DNA from: Acidobacteriota bacterium
Lineage (GTDB): Bacteria > Acidobacteriota > Terriglobia > Terriglobales > Acidobacteriaceae
Reading direction: 5' to 3'
Length of the DNA: 64,000 nt
NCBI GenBank assembly: GCA_021816455.1
Contig: JAKAXU010000007.1
Location: forward strand, 40,407 to 104,406
Shown: positions 9,892 to 19,157 of the stretch, piece after piece
Layout of the letters: each line of letters opens with the position of its first letter
Numbering within the stretch: the stretch's first letter is position 1
Translations under genes and position numbers: made by a program
Notes under the pieces: generated by a model
What the model was told of the DNA's origin: nothing
Seen by the model: only the letters and a program-made list of their open reading frames with translations
Database searches by the model: none

Positions 9892-11076
9892 ATGATCCAA
9901 ACCACATCCATGCCACATGCTGCCCCGCTCACTGTCCTCAGCGAGGAAGAACAGCTTTTACAAAGTACCGTTCGACGCTTTGCAGCGGAGACCGTTGCTC
10001 CGCTGGTGCGCCCGATGGAGGAAGCAGCGCAGTACGCTCCTGGGCTAATCGACAAACTGGCCGAACTGGGACTGCTGGCCATCGAAGTTCCGGAACGCCA
10101 TGGCGGCGCGGGCGGCAGTTTTTTCGAATCAATTCTTGCCGTGGAGACGTTGGCCGAGGTCGATCCCGCGGTGGCGCTCATCGTTGATATTCAGAACACG
10201 TTGAGCGTGAATGCACTGCTGCGCTGGGGCACCCCGGCGCAGCACGAGCGATGGCTGCCGCAGCTTGCGGCGGGAATGCTCTGCTCGTATGCGCTCAGCG
10301 AGGCCGGGTCAGGCTCCGATGCTTTCGCTCTGGAGTCGCGCGCCGAGCGCACGGCTGGTGGATATCGGCTGCGCGGACGCAAGCTGTGGATAAGCAATGC
10401 GCGCGAAGCCGGATTGTTTCTGGTCTTTGCCAATCTGGATCCCTCCGCGGGCTATCGCGGCATCACAGCGTTTTTGGTTCCGGCGGGAACTCCGGGCCTG
10501 ACTGTCGGACGACTGGAGCACAAACTCGGCATCTGCGCCTCCAGCACCTGCGAAGTGCTCTTTGACGATTGCGAGATTGCCGCCGACCACCTGCTGGGCG
10601 AGGAAGGCAAAGGCTATCGCATTGCCATCGAGGTGCTGAATGAGGGGCGCATCGGCATCGGCGCGCAACTGCTTGGGCTGGCCAGCGGCGCTTGGAAGCA
10701 CGCTGCGCGGTATGCCCAGCAGCGTCGCCAGTTCGGCCGCCCGATTGCCGATTTTCAGGCCGTGCAGTTTGACCTGGCCGAGATGGCGACGCAAATCGAG
10801 GCGGCCCGGCTGATGGTCTACAACGCGGCCAGGCGCAAGGACGCCGGATTGCCGTTTGTAACTGAGGCCGCAATGACGAAATACTTTGCCTCGCAGATGG
10901 CCGAAAATGTGGCCAGCCGGTGCGTGGAAATCTTCGGTGGAAACGGCTTTGTGCGCGACTACCCGGCGGAAAAATACTTCCGCGATTCCAAGATTGGCAA
11001 GATTTACGAAGGCACGTCGAATATGCAGCTTGCGACGATCGCCCGTCAGTTGCTGAGCGATCCCATCACGATCTGA
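9892..11076 (+). CDS. Acyl-CoA dehydrogenase (short/branched-chain type)
   Basis: An FAD-dependent enzyme that introduces the alpha-beta double bond in acyl-CoA during fatty or branched-chain acid breakdown. At 394 residues it has full length. The FAD/substrate motifs are visible: YALSEAGSGSDAF near residue 130, LWISNA near 165, the arginine region RRQFGRPIADFQAVQF near 280 and the C-terminal EIFGGNGFVRDYPAEKYFRDSKIGKIYEGTSNMQ. The Glu of IYEGT is the usual catalytic base of short/medium-chain members. ATG 9892 has GGAG upstream. The gene stands alone, and its 3' end faces the homocysteine methyltransferase with only six bases between. Confidence 0.93.
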   Translation: MIQTTSMPHAAPLTVLSEEEQLLQSTVRRFAAETVAPLVRPMEEAAQYAPGLIDKLAELGLLAIEVPERHGGAGGSFFESILAVETLAEVDPAVALIVDIQNTLSVNALLRWGTPAQHERWLPQLAAGMLCSYALSEAGSGSDAFALESRAERTAGGYRLRGRKLWISNAREAGLFLVFANLDPSAGYRGITAFLVPAGTPGLTVGRLEHKLGICASSTCEVLFDDCEIAADHLLGEEGKGYRIAIEVLNEGRIGIGAQLLGLASGAWKHAARYAQQRRQFGRPIADFQAVQFDLAEMATQIEAARLMVYNAARRKDAGLPFVTEAAMTKYFASQMAENVASRCVEIFGGNGFVRDYPAEKYFRDSKIGKIYEGTSNMQLATIARQLLSDPITI

Positions 11077-11082
11077 TGGCCC

Positions 11083-12060
11083 TCACAACGTCAGGGCGCG
11101 GGCTGCCGCCGCGATCCTGCGAACGTGCTCCGGGCGCGTGCGGCAGCAGCCGCCGACGATCTGTGCGCCGGCTCCGTACCACTCCGCAGCGAGCGCGCCA
11201 AACTCGCTGGGGTCGGTCGTGCCGGTCCATCGGCGCGCCGCCGCGTTCCAGCTTTCGCCGGAGTTGGGATACACCAGAATGGGCAGAGAGCAACCGGACT
11301 GCAACTGGCGTATCAGCGAGGGAATCCAGCGCGGGGCAACGCAGTTGACGCCGATGGCGACGACCTGCGACGAGGCGGCGACGGCCGCCGCGCAATCACG
11401 CAGCGGCTCTCCGTGCGCCACATGCTCGCCATCGCGGCAGGTGAAGCTGATCCAGGCCCGCAGCGCAGGCCACTCTGCCAGCGCCTTCAGGATAGCCTGC
11501 GCCTCATTCAGCGAGGGTACTGTTTCAAAGGCCAGCAGATCGGCTCCATCGTTTCTTCCCGTGCTCGCCGCCAGTACGGCAATGCGTTCCCGATGAAAGC
11601 GGACCAGATCGTCGAAGGAGCAGTCGTAGTTTCCGTGGTACTCGCCCCCGTTGTGCAGCGCGGCTCCCAGCGGCCCCAGCGATGCGGCGACCAGAGCGCG
11701 TCGGCCTGGAAAGCCTTCGCGCGCCTGCACAGCAAGCTCGACCGCGTGGAGCAGGGCTGCGTCGGCATGCTCCGGGGACAGCCCCAGTTCGGAGTAGCCG
11801 CGGCGGGAGACCTGATAGCTGGCGGTCGCGATGCACTCCGCTCCGGCGTCCAGGTAGGCGCGATGGACGGCAGAGACCAGATCCGGCTGCCGCTCCAGCA
11901 CATGGGCGGACCAGAGCGGGCCGCTGAGGTCGGCACCGAGAAACTCCAGTTCGGTGGCGAGACCGCCGTCCAGAACACGCATGCCCCGGCATGGGTTGTT
12001 GGCCGACTCATGCTCCACCGTCTTGCCCATAGTCTGATCGAAGGTGGTCGGTTCGTGCAT
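11083..12060 (-). CDS. mmuM: Homocysteine S-methyltransferase
   Basis: This enzyme makes methionine by moving a methyl group from S-methylmethionine (or SAM) to homocysteine. The 325-residue protein is a single methyltransferase barrel: an early LDGGLATELEFLGADL, a substrate segment ASYQVSRRGYSELG, and the zinc cysteines in GVNCVAP and GGCCRTRPEHVRRIA. Length and motif order fit MmuM rather than the N-terminal module of MetH. No SAM or methionine regulatory element is obvious upstream. The start at 12060 has only a poor ribosome site; an internal ATG is possible, since the first about 25 residues are poorly conserved in character. Confidence 0.92.
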   Translation of the reverse strand: MHEPTTFDQTMGKTVEHESANNPCRGMRVLDGGLATELEFLGADLSGPLWSAHVLERQPDLVSAVHRAYLDAGAECIATASYQVSRRGYSELGLSPEHADAALLHAVELAVQAREGFPGRRALVAASLGPLGAALHNGGEYHGNYDCSFDDLVRFHRERIAVLAASTGRNDGADLLAFETVPSLNEAQAILKALAEWPALRAWISFTCRDGEHVAHGEPLRDCAAAVAASSQVVAIGVNCVAPRWIPSLIRQLQSGCSLPILVYPNSGESWNAAARRWTGTTDPSEFGALAAEWYGAGAQIVGGCCRTRPEHVRRIAAAARALTL

Positions 12061-12283
12061 GGAGAGATTGTAGTCTGCGGGGCTGCGCCGAGTTGCCCTC
12101 GGGCGCGGTTTTCAGAGATACTGGAAGACAGTGCGTGTAAACGCGGCCCGAAGGGTCGTGGAACGATCGCACGGCAAAGAGTGCGCGCCTAAAATCTCAG
12201 CGACTGAAAGATAGGATCGACATCGATTCGGAAGGTTGCAAGCCGCAGGCGACAAGTGCTCTGTTTGAAAGGAAAAGATACCC

Positions 12284-12535
12284 GTGGTTATGATTCGTCT
12301 GGCGCGCGTTGGCGCCACCAAGAAGCCGTTTTACCGTGTTGTGGTGATTGAGAAGGATCGCGCCCGCAATGGCCGTTCGATCGAAGTGGTGGGCACCTAT
12401 GACCCGCGCACCAACCCTGCCTCTGTGCATCTGAAGCATGAGCGAATCCAGCACTGGATCGGCGTTGGCGCGCAGATGTCGGATCGAGTGGCGAAGCTGG
12501 TCGCGAAGTTCCCTGCCGCAGTCGCCGCTGCCTGA
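12284..12535 (+). CDS. rpsP: 30S ribosomal protein S16
   Basis: A small-subunit ribosomal protein of 83 residues with the classic N-terminus MIRLARVGATKKPFYRVVV and the DPRTNP segment. GTG 12284 or the nearby ATG 12290 may start translation; AAAGGAAAAGA lies just upstream. It heads the usual rpsP-khpA-rimM-trmD order, although 244 bases separate it from khpA. Confidence 0.97.
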   Translation: MVMIRLARVGATKKPFYRVVVIEKDRARNGRSIEVVGTYDPRTNPASVHLKHERIQHWIGVGAQMSDRVAKLVAKFPAAVAAA

Positions 12536-12779
12536 AACGGCGGCCGACGCAATCGGCAGGAGGCGCACCTGGTAGGGGTTTGGTCTGCGGAATCCTTTTA
12601 TCTCTGGCGCAACTCGGCTCCGATTGATACTATCTTCCGGACGGTCCTAATTTGTCCTGGATGTGGCGCGGGAAACGCTCTCCTGTTCACGGCGCGCAAT
12701 GGAAACCATGGAAATTCTGGTTCCCCGCCAGGCTCCTCAGACCGCTAGACTTGCAAGACCTGGAAAATAGGGCACGTTC

Positions 12780-13046
12780 ATGACCCAGATCGATACAACG
12801 GAAGTGGAAGACCTAGTGCTCGAGATGGCGCGGGCCTTAGTAGATGCGCCGGAAGCCGTGGAAGTGGAATGTGTGGATCACGAGGAGAGCACGGTGGTGC
12901 GTTTGCGCGTTGCGCCGACCGATGTAGGCAAGGTGATCGGCAAGCAGGGGCGCACAGCGCGGTCGATGCGGACGATTCTGGCCGCGGTCAGCATGAAGCT
13001 GCATCATCGCTTTACGCTGGATATTCTGGAAGAAGGCAACGTCTGA
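12780..13046 (+). CDS. khpA: KH-domain RNA-binding protein KhpA
   Basis: A small (88-residue) cytosolic RNA-binding protein made of one KH domain; family members act with KhpB in small-RNA and cell-division or cell-wall control in other bacteria. The GxxG loop is seen as VGKVIGKQGRTARSMRTIL. Position between rpsP and rimM is the standard genomic context for this family. The N-terminus MTQIDTTEVEDLVLEMARALVDAPEAV is also typical. Identification is firm; its targets in this organism are unknown. Confidence 0.93.
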   Translation: MTQIDTTEVEDLVLEMARALVDAPEAVEVECVDHEESTVVRLRVAPTDVGKVIGKQGRTARSMRTILAAVSMKLHHRFTLDILEEGNV

Positions 13047-13164
13047 GGGATGCAGCATCGTCGGCGGAACCGGTCTGGTTGGACGGTCTGGCGGTGGAAG
13101 AAGCTGTTCTCGCAGCGGGGGTCTCGGCCGGATACAGGACGCGCGTGGTGGCAGACAGGTTTGT

Positions 13165-13749
13165 ATGACTGACCGAGAGGAATGGGTCTGGCTAGCACAG
13201 ATACGCCGTCCGCAGGGCCGTAAAGGCGAGGTGCTCGCCACGATTCTGACTGATTTTCCGGAAAAATTTGCCGAACGAAAGCATCTCTGGCTGCTGGAGA
13301 AGGCTGGCACGCCGGAGGAAGCGGCGCGTCCTGTGGAACTGGCGCGTCATTGGCTGCATAAAGGTTCGGTAGTGCTGCACTTTGAAGGCGTCAGCTCGAT
13401 TCCGGAGGCTGAGGCGCTGCGCGATCAAGTGGTGGCGATACCGCGCGCGGAGCGGGCGCAACTGGACCCGGATGCCTACTATGTGGGCGACCTGATCGGC
13501 TGCGCGGTGGTCGATGAGCAGCCGAACGGCTTGTGCATGGTGGGTACGGTCGAAGGCGTGGATCGCGAGGCGGGTCCGGTGGCGCTGCTGGTGGTGCGCG
13601 GCGCGAGCGGTGCGGAGTTGCTGATCCCGCTGGCAAAAAGCTATCTGCGCGCTGTGGATTTGGACGGGGGACGGATCGTGATGACGCTTCCCGAAGGATT
13701 GCTGGAATTGAACGCGCCGGGCACCGCGGAGGCAGGCCATGCGTCGTGA
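13165..13749 (+). CDS. rimM: Ribosome maturation factor RimM
   Basis: A 194-residue factor that binds S19 and helps late assembly of the 30S head. The N-terminal beta-barrel contains LAQIRRPQGRKGEVLATILTDFPEKF, the family signature, and the C-terminal PRC-barrel carries DPDAYYVGDLIGCAV and ELLIPLAKSYLRAVDLDGGRIVMTLPEGLLEL. It overlaps trmD by eleven bases, so coupled translation is likely. Start ATG 13165 follows a 118-base spacer from khpA in which I see no gene. Confidence 0.95.
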   Translation: MTDREEWVWLAQIRRPQGRKGEVLATILTDFPEKFAERKHLWLLEKAGTPEEAARPVELARHWLHKGSVVLHFEGVSSIPEAEALRDQVVAIPRAERAQLDPDAYYVGDLIGCAVVDEQPNGLCMVGTVEGVDREAGPVALLVVRGASGAELLIPLAKSYLRAVDLDGGRIVMTLPEGLLELNAPGTAEAGHAS

Positions 13750-14593
13750 TTCTGAGCCGCGGAATCCGCTGCGGATCGAAATTGTGACCATCTTTCCAGC
13801 CTTCTTTGACGGGTTTCTGCGTCATGGAGTGGTGGCGCGCGCCGTGGAGCGCGGCCAGGTTGTAGTCGGTGTGCATGATCTGCGGAGCTATACCCATGAT
13901 GCGCATCGGACAGTGGACGATCGACCGTTTGGTGGCGGCGAAGGCATGGTTCTGAAGCCGGAACCAATTGGCGAGGCGCTGGATGCGCTGGGAGTGCGTC
14001 CGCGGACGGAACGAGCCGGGGAGAGCCGGGAGACGGTGATCCTGCTGGCGGCGCAAGGGCGTCCGTTCACCCAGGCGACGGCGCGCCAACTGGCGGCGCT
14101 GGAGCGCGTGGTGCTGCTGTGCGGGCGCTACGAAGGCATCGACGAGCGCATTCGCGAGCTTTACTGCGACCGGGAAATCAGCATCGGGGACTATGTGCTG
14201 AGCGGCGGCGAACTGGCCGCGGCTGTGGTGGCCGATGCGACGATCCGGCTGGTGCCCGGAGTCCTGGGCAACGCTGCCTCAACAGCCTTTGAAAGCTTCG
14301 GCGAAGACGATGCGTCGATCGAGACCGACGAGAACGGTGTACCACGCTCGCAGCATGGCGCGGGCGGATTGCTGGACTACCCGCACTTTACGCGCCCAGC
14401 AGAGTTTCGCGGACTGCGCGTGCCGGAGGCACTGGTGAGTGGGGACCATCAGGCGGTGCGGCGATGGCGACGCGAGCAACAGCTTGCGACGACGCTGCGG
14501 AATCGCCCGGAACTGCTGGAGGAGGCGACGCTCTCGGATGAGGACGAACAAACGCTGGAGCGGCTGCGATGCTCCGGCAAGCGCGTGGGATGA
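13739..14593 (+). CDS. trmD: tRNA (guanine-N1-)-methyltransferase
   Basis: A SPOUT methyltransferase that makes m1G37 in tRNAs reading CNN codons and so prevents frameshifting. The 284-residue protein shows IEIVTIFPAFFDGFLRHGVVARAVERGQV at the N-terminus, the DDRPFGGGEGMVLKPEPI substrate segment, and the trefoil-knot SAM site LLCGRYEGIDERI followed by ISIGDYVLSGGELAAAVV. rplS, usually next, does not follow; the cluster ends here. At 284 residues it is slightly longer than common TrmD (about 240-260), with extra residues at both ends. Confidence 0.96.
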   Translation: MRRDSEPRNPLRIEIVTIFPAFFDGFLRHGVVARAVERGQVVVGVHDLRSYTHDAHRTVDDRPFGGGEGMVLKPEPIGEALDALGVRPRTERAGESRETVILLAAQGRPFTQATARQLAALERVVLLCGRYEGIDERIRELYCDREISIGDYVLSGGELAAAVVADATIRLVPGVLGNAASTAFESFGEDDASIETDENGVPRSQHGAGGLLDYPHFTRPAEFRGLRVPEALVSGDHQAVRRWRREQQLATTLRNRPELLEEATLSDEDEQTLERLRCSGKRVG

Positions 14594-14658
14594 GAACGCC
14601 TGGGTAGGAAGCAAAAAATTGCCTGCCATCCTTGGGAAAGATTCTTTACATGGCCCCC

Positions 14659-14778
14659 GTTATATCTATCTCCATCCAATAGCAATAAATGTTCGGAAGT
14701 GTTGACCCAGATGGCAGCTTGAGAACCGATTGGTGGATAGTTGCTTGCTGCGGCGACTCCCAGCGTGCCGTAGGATCC
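14659..14778 (-). pseudogene. Fragment of a kelch-type (galactose-oxidase-like) repeat protein
   Basis: On the minus strand a short stretch reads GSYGTLGVAAASNYPPIGSQ followed by AAIWVNTSEHLLLLDGDRYN. This resembles the repeat unit 'G.YGT.G..a..N.PG.R..a.sWtd.sGnlWLFGG.gyd' of secreted kelch-like proteins that I recall from Acidobacteria. There is no start, no signal peptide, and the match ends abruptly on both sides; it sits in the 350-base gap between trmD and the antiporter. The rest of that gap (14594-14943) shows no gene. The assignment rests on remembered consensus rather than a search, so it is tentative. Confidence 0.4.
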
Positions 14779-14943
14779 CCGAAGTCGTGATCGCCCCGTC
14801 ATGCAGGAGCTGCTGTGCAAGGCAGGCGAAGGCCAGCAGGCAAAGTGTTATGAGAAGTATGCGGGAGTCGGTGTGTTGTGCGTGAGCGGGTATGCTGGAA
14901 GGGTGATGCGAACGAGCGCAAAGGGTGAAGTGGTGGGGGTGCG

Positions 14944-16221
14944 ATGCCGGCGCTGGTGATTGCGTTTATCGGGGCGTTGGTCTTTGGCGCTCATCTGTTT
15001 GTGGCGATGTTTGCCAAGACGCGCGTGCCGGATGTGCTGCTGCTGATCGGAATCGGTCTGTTGCTCGGCCCGGTGACGCATCTGGTGCGGCCGGAGCAGT
15101 TTGGCAGCGTTGGCCCGGTGTTTACGACGGTGACGCTGGTGTTTCTGCTGTTTGAAAGCGGAACGGAGCTGCAACTGGGGACGATTCAGCGGGTGCTGCA
15201 CGGTTCGTTTCTGCTGTCGGTGTTGAACTTTGCAGCGACGACGGCGGTGGTAGCCGTGGCGGCGTGGAAGGTTGCGCATCTGGGGGTGGGCACGGCGATC
15301 CTGATGGGCGCGATTCTGGGCGGGACGTCGCCAGCGGTAGTGATCCCGATCGCGGCGCAACTGAAGATGCAGAAACATGCCGGAGCGGTGCTGTTTCTGG
15401 AGTCGGCGATCAGCGATGTGGTCTCGATTGTGCTGGCTCTGGCGCTGCTGGACGGGCTGCATGCGGGCAATCTGGAAGTGGGCAAGATTGTGGGAACGCT
15501 GCTGGGATCGTTTTTGCTGGCCGGAATCCTGGGCGCGGCTGGAGCGATCTTCTGGTCGAATCTGCTGAGCAGGGTGCGGACACTGCAGAACGGGATGTTC
15601 ACCACGGCAGCGTTTCTGTTTCTGCTCTTCGGGCTGGCTGAGATGCTGGGCTACAGCGGAGCGATTGCATCGCTGGTCTTTGGAATTGGATTGGGCAATG
15701 TGGCCTGGCATGGGGCGCTGTTGGCCAAGCGTTTCCCCTCGCTGGAGCCGGTGGGACTGAATAGCCGCGAGAAGGGATTCTTTGCCGAGATTGTGTTTCT
15801 GCTGAAGACGTTTTTCTTTGTGTATATTGGGCTGTCAATCCAGTTTAGGAATCTGTCTTACATCCTGTTCGGGCTGGGAGTGACGGTGCTGCTGTTTGTG
15901 GTACGGATTCCGGTGGTGCGGTTTGGAGTGACGCGGACGACGACTGTGACCGATGCGAGCCGGATGGCCGCGATGGCCCCGAAGGGACTGGCGGCGGCGG
16001 TGCTGGCCTCGCTGCCATTGCAGCAGGGACTGGCGCACGGAGATTTTATCCAGAACACGACATATGCGGTGGTGCTCTTCAGCATTCTGCTGACGTCGGT
16101 GCTGATTTTTCTGCAGGACCGGACGTTTGTGGGGCGGCTGTACCGGTGGATGCTGTCGGGCTTTGCCAAAGCGGATGAGTCGGACGGAGCCGGGGAAGCG
16201 CCTGAAGCATCCAAAGCATAA
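14944..16221 (+). CDS. Cation:proton antiporter (CPA family)
   Basis: An inner-membrane sodium or potassium/proton exchanger of the monovalent cation:proton antiporter family. About 11-12 hydrophobic segments span the 425 residues, beginning with LVIAFIGALVFGAHLFVAMF and including VLLLIGIGLLLGPV. The region GAILGGTSPAVVIPIAAQL, followed by FLESAISDVVSIVLALALL, matches the ion-binding core with paired polar and acidic residues (ESAISD) used by CPA1 members. A short hydrophilic C-terminal tail lacks any TrkA-N domain. Ion specificity cannot be read. ATG 14944 follows a G-rich Shine-Dalgarno-like stretch. Confidence 0.88.
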   Translation: MPALVIAFIGALVFGAHLFVAMFAKTRVPDVLLLIGIGLLLGPVTHLVRPEQFGSVGPVFTTVTLVFLLFESGTELQLGTIQRVLHGSFLLSVLNFAATTAVVAVAAWKVAHLGVGTAILMGAILGGTSPAVVIPIAAQLKMQKHAGAVLFLESAISDVVSIVLALALLDGLHAGNLEVGKIVGTLLGSFLLAGILGAAGAIFWSNLLSRVRTLQNGMFTTAAFLFLLFGLAEMLGYSGAIASLVFGIGLGNVAWHGALLAKRFPSLEPVGLNSREKGFFAEIVFLLKTFFFVYIGLSIQFRNLSYILFGLGVTVLLFVVRIPVVRFGVTRTTTVTDASRMAAMAPKGLAAAVLASLPLQQGLAHGDFIQNTTYAVVLFSILLTSVLIFLQDRTFVGRLYRWMLSGFAKADESDGAGEAPEASKA

Positions 16222-16236
16222 AAAACGGCAACAAAA

Positions 16237-16265
16237 CGCCCCGGAACGGGCTGCGTTCCGAGGCG
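16237..16265. terminator. Hairpin between convergent antiporter and glutamate dehydrogenase genes
   Basis: CGCCCCGGAACG and CGTTCCGAGGCG pair over twelve positions with one mismatch around a short loop. An A-rich run on the 5' side gives a T tract for minus-strand transcription. It lies between two converging genes and is well placed to terminate both. Confidence 0.6.
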
Positions 16266-16281
16266 AAGGATTGCCGCCGGT

Positions 16282-17550
16282 TCAGGCGTAGATGCCGCGC
16301 TGCTTGATGGTGAAGGCGACGCGATCGATGGCCAGCATATAAGCCGCAATGCGGTTGTTGACGCCGTGGGTTTCGGCGTAACGGATGACGTCATCGAAGC
16401 TGTTGCTGAGGATCTCTTCCAGTCGCTCAATGACGGTGGACTCATTCCAGAAGTAACCCATGCGGTCCTGGACCCACTCGAAGTAACTGGCGGTGACGCC
16501 GCCGGAGTTGGCGAGGATGTCTGGAACGACGAATACGCCTTTTTCGGCGAGGATGTCGTCGGCGACAGCGGTGGTGGGACCGTTGGCGCCTTCGACGAGG
16601 ATGCGAGTGCGGACGCGCTCGGCGTTGCGGCTGGTGAGGACGTTTTCGGTGGCAGCGGGGATGAGGATATCTGTCTCGGTTTCCAGGAGCGCGGCGGAGT
16701 CGAACGGCTCGGCGCCTTTGAAGCCGTGGATGGAACCGTTGCGCTCGCGATGTTCGAGAAGCTTGCCGATGTCGATGCCCGCGGGATTGTAGAGTCCGCC
16801 GTCATACTCGGCGATGCCGATGACTTTGTAGCCCTTGAGCGCGAGCAGGCGGGCGGAGTTAGAGCCAACGTTGCCGAAGCCCTGGATGATGACGCGGCAG
16901 TCTTGGACGGGGATTTTGAGGTAGGCGAGACTCTTGTCGCACACGACGAGGACGCCGCGTCCGGTGGCCTCGCGGCGGCCGCGCGAACCGCCGATGTTGA
17001 GCGGCTTGCCGGTGACAACGCTGGTGACGGTTTGGCGCATGTGCATGGAGTAGGTGTCCATAATCCAGGCCATGGTCTGCTCGTTGGTGTTGACGTCGGG
17101 AGCCGGGACATCTTTTTCCGGGCCGATGAACTCGATGATCTCGGAGGTGTAGCGGCGGGTAAGCCGCTCGATTTCGCCCTGGCTCATCTTGCGGGGGTCG
17201 CAGATGACGCCGCCCTTGGCTCCGCCGAAGGGAATATTGACGACGGCGCACTTCCAGGTCATCCAGCTGGCAAGCGCGCGGACTTCATCGAGGCTGACGT
17301 CGGGTGAGTAGCGGATGCCGCCTTTGCCTGGTCCACGGGCGATGGAGTGCTGAACGCGGTAGCCGGTGAAGAGTTCGATGCGGCCGTCGTCCATGGTGAC
17401 GGGAAAGTGGACGATGATCTCTCGCGAGGGCGAACTGAGCACCTTCCATAGGCCGGGGTCAAGGTTGAGTTTGCGCGCGGCAAAGTCGAAGCGCGCCGAC
17501 TGTGCTTCCCAGGGATTGATTTCCTGTTCGAGGGTGATGGTCGAAGCCAT
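16282..17550 (-). CDS. gdhA: Glutamate dehydrogenase (Glu/Leu/Phe/Val dehydrogenase family)
   Basis: A cytosolic NAD(P)-dependent enzyme joining 2-oxoglutarate and ammonia metabolism. At 422 residues it has the size of hexameric small GDH. Visible are the substrate loop [18 protein letters not shown], the catalytic lysine region [19 protein letters not shown], the [21 protein letters not shown] segment, and the Rossmann fingerprint [13 protein letters not shown] 17550 has CTGGAG ten bases upstream. Coenzyme choice and a leucine/valine dehydrogenase alternative cannot be excluded by eye, but length and motifs favour GDH. Confidence 0.92.
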   Translation of the reverse strand: MASTITLEQEINPWEAQSARFDFAARKLNLDPGLWKVLSSPSREIIVHFPVTMDDGRIELFTGYRVQHSIARGPGKGGIRYSPDVSLDEVRALASWMTWKCAVVNIPFGGAKGGVICDPRKMSQGEIERLTRRYTSEIIEFIGPEKDVPAPDVNTNEQTMAWIMDTYSMHMRQTVTSVVTGKPLNIGGSRGRREATGRGVLVVCDKSLAYLKIPVQDCRVIIQGFGNVGSNSARLLALKGYKVIGIAEYDGGLYNPAGIDIGKLLEHRERNGSIHGFKGAEPFDSAALLETETDILIPAATENVLTSRNAERVRTRILVEGANGPTTAVADDILAEKGVFVVPDILANSGGVTASYFEWVQDRMGYFWNESTVIERLEEILSNSFDDVIRYAETHGVNNRIAAYMLAIDRVAFTIKQRGIYA

Positions 17551-17999
17551 ACAGAGATTCTCCAGTTGCAGCGTCGGGCTGAAGATGGGTCTTCACGGCC
17601 CGCGCACGCCTGCCGCTGAGGAGCCTATCGGCGGAAAACGGATGCCGCGCGACGGCTGCCGAAGCGAGGACGGTGGATCCGGTTCGGAGACGTACCCTCG
17701 CCCGCAGCGCGAAAACCAGCTTCGCCGGGCGGTCTGGCTGGGAACCGGCTGCTCCAGACCAAACGAGTAGAGTCTAGGCCTCGCGGGAAAGCTCCGTCAA
17801 CTGGTGCGCGGCAAGGGAAAAAGATCCATCAAGTCCATCCCAGGCTCTACGGCGAAGGATGCGAGCGGGATAAGAAGGTTTTGCGGAAAGCGAAGAAAAC
17901 GCGAAAATCACAAAAGGATTAACACGAAAGTGATGAAAAGGGCAGGCTGGAGAGCAAAAGTGTATCACGATTGAAAAAAATGACTGGTAGACTCGGCCT
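17551..17999. other. 449-base intergenic region without a supported gene
   Basis: Divergent spacer between glutamate dehydrogenase and the epimerase gene, so promoters for both should lie here. Near 17880-17940 there is an A-rich low-complexity patch (GCGAAGAAAACGCGAAAAT) that gives a spurious Phe-rich ORF on the other strand. I see no tRNA and no convincing hairpin. Confidence 0.5.
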
Positions 18000-18974
18000 A
18001 TGACGACACAGAAGAGAGTCCTGGTGGCTGGTGCGGGCGGATTTATCGGCTCGCATCTTGCGCGGCTGCTGGCAAAGGAAGGCAACTGGGTGCGCGGAGC
18101 GGACCTGAAGCTGCCTGAGTTTTCCGAGACGACCTGCCATGATTTTGTGGTCGGCGATCTGCGTGATCAGGCCGTTGCGGCGCGCGTCGTGGAAGGGATC
18201 GACGAGGTGTACCAACTGGCGGCGGATATGGGCGGCGCGGGTTACATTTTTACCGGTGAACACGATGCGGCGGTGCTGCACAACTCGGCGACGATCAACC
18301 TGAACATTCTGGAAGCTGGACGGCTGGCCGGAGTAAAGAAGTACTTTTACTCGTCGTCAGCGTGCATTTATCCGGAGCGGAACCAGTTGGACCCGAACAA
18401 CCCGATCTGCAGCGAGGAGTCGGCATATCCGGCAGCTCCGGACAGCGAGTACGGGTGGGAGAAGCTGTTTAGCGAGCGGCTGTACTTTGCCTACGCGAGG
18501 AACTACGGGATTGAGGTGCATGTGGCGCGGTTCCACAACATCTTCGGCCCGGAGGGAACCTGGCGCGGCTGACGCGAGAAGGCTCCGGCGGCGATCTGCC
18601 GAAAGGTAGCTGAGACGGCCGACGGCGGCGAGATGGAGATTTGGGGCGACGGCGAGCAGACGCGCACATTTTTATATGTGGACGAGTGCGTAGAAGGCGT
18701 ACGACGGCTGATGGAGTCGGATTTTTCCGGGCCGGTGAATATCGGGTCGGAAGAGATGGTGACGATCAACCAGCTTGCGGCGATGGCGATGGAGATTGCC
18801 GGGAAAAAGCTTGGCAAGAAGCACATCCAGGGACCACAGGGCGTGCGCGGGCGAACGTCGGACAACCGGTTGATCCTGGAAAAGCTGGGCTGGCAACCGA
18901 CGCAGTCGCTGAAGGCGGGGATGGAAAAGACCTGCGTCTGGGTGGAGAAGCAGGTGAAAAAGGCCGCGCGCTAG
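18000..18974 (+). pseudogene. GDP-mannose 3,5-epimerase homologue interrupted by one in-frame TGA
   Basis: The SDR-extended epimerase family member most like plant GDP-mannose 3,5-epimerase. The first 190 codons show the NAD motif GAGGFIGSHLA, SSSACIYPE and the catalytic YGWEK, then FHNIFGPEGTWRG followed by TGA (18570-18572). The same frame continues without any shift: REKAPAAICRKVA, EIWGDGEQTRTFLYVDECVEGV, NIGSEEMVTINQLAAMA and GVRGRTSDNRLI, all family-typical. Homologues read GTW(K/R)GGREKAPAA, so the stop replaces a glycine codon (GGA to TGA, one base). Without the stop the protein would be about 324 residues. It is either a recent nonsense pseudogene or a sequencing error. The C-terminal ORF from 18633 alone would not be active. 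Confidence 0.88.
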
Positions 18975-19017
18975 ATTGTCCAGGGTAGATTGTCCAACCT
19001 GCCGAGACAAATCCTGT

Positions 19018-19050
19018 GGCCCCTGTCGCCAAGGTTGGCGTACAGGGGCC
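19018..19050. terminator. Long hairpin downstream of the epimerase gene
   Basis: GGCCCCTGT pairs with ACAGGGGCC, and inside it CGCCAA pairs with TTGGCG, giving a nearly continuous 15-bp stem with a tiny loop and one bulged T. It is 44 bases after the epimerase stop. No U tract follows, so it may stabilise or end the transcript rather than act as a classic intrinsic terminator. Confidence 0.55.
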
Positions 19051-19157
19051 TGACTGTTTGCGGGGATGATTTTTCGCTGCGTAACAGCGTTTGTCTGCGA
19101 CAGAAGAGCTCGTGTGCGGATGTGCGACGGGTGCTGCGAAACGGTTAGACTGAGCAA

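Noticed and set aside
15858-17111. 417-codon minus-strand ORF rich in Ser/Pro/Thr
   Set aside because: It is a frame shadow of glutamate dehydrogenase and the antiporter end, with low-complexity composition typical of GC-rich shadows.
18570-18572. TGA read as selenocysteine in the epimerase
   Set aside because: The family has glycine, not cysteine, at this place and no SECIS-like hairpin or selenium gene is evident; a point mutation or error is simpler.
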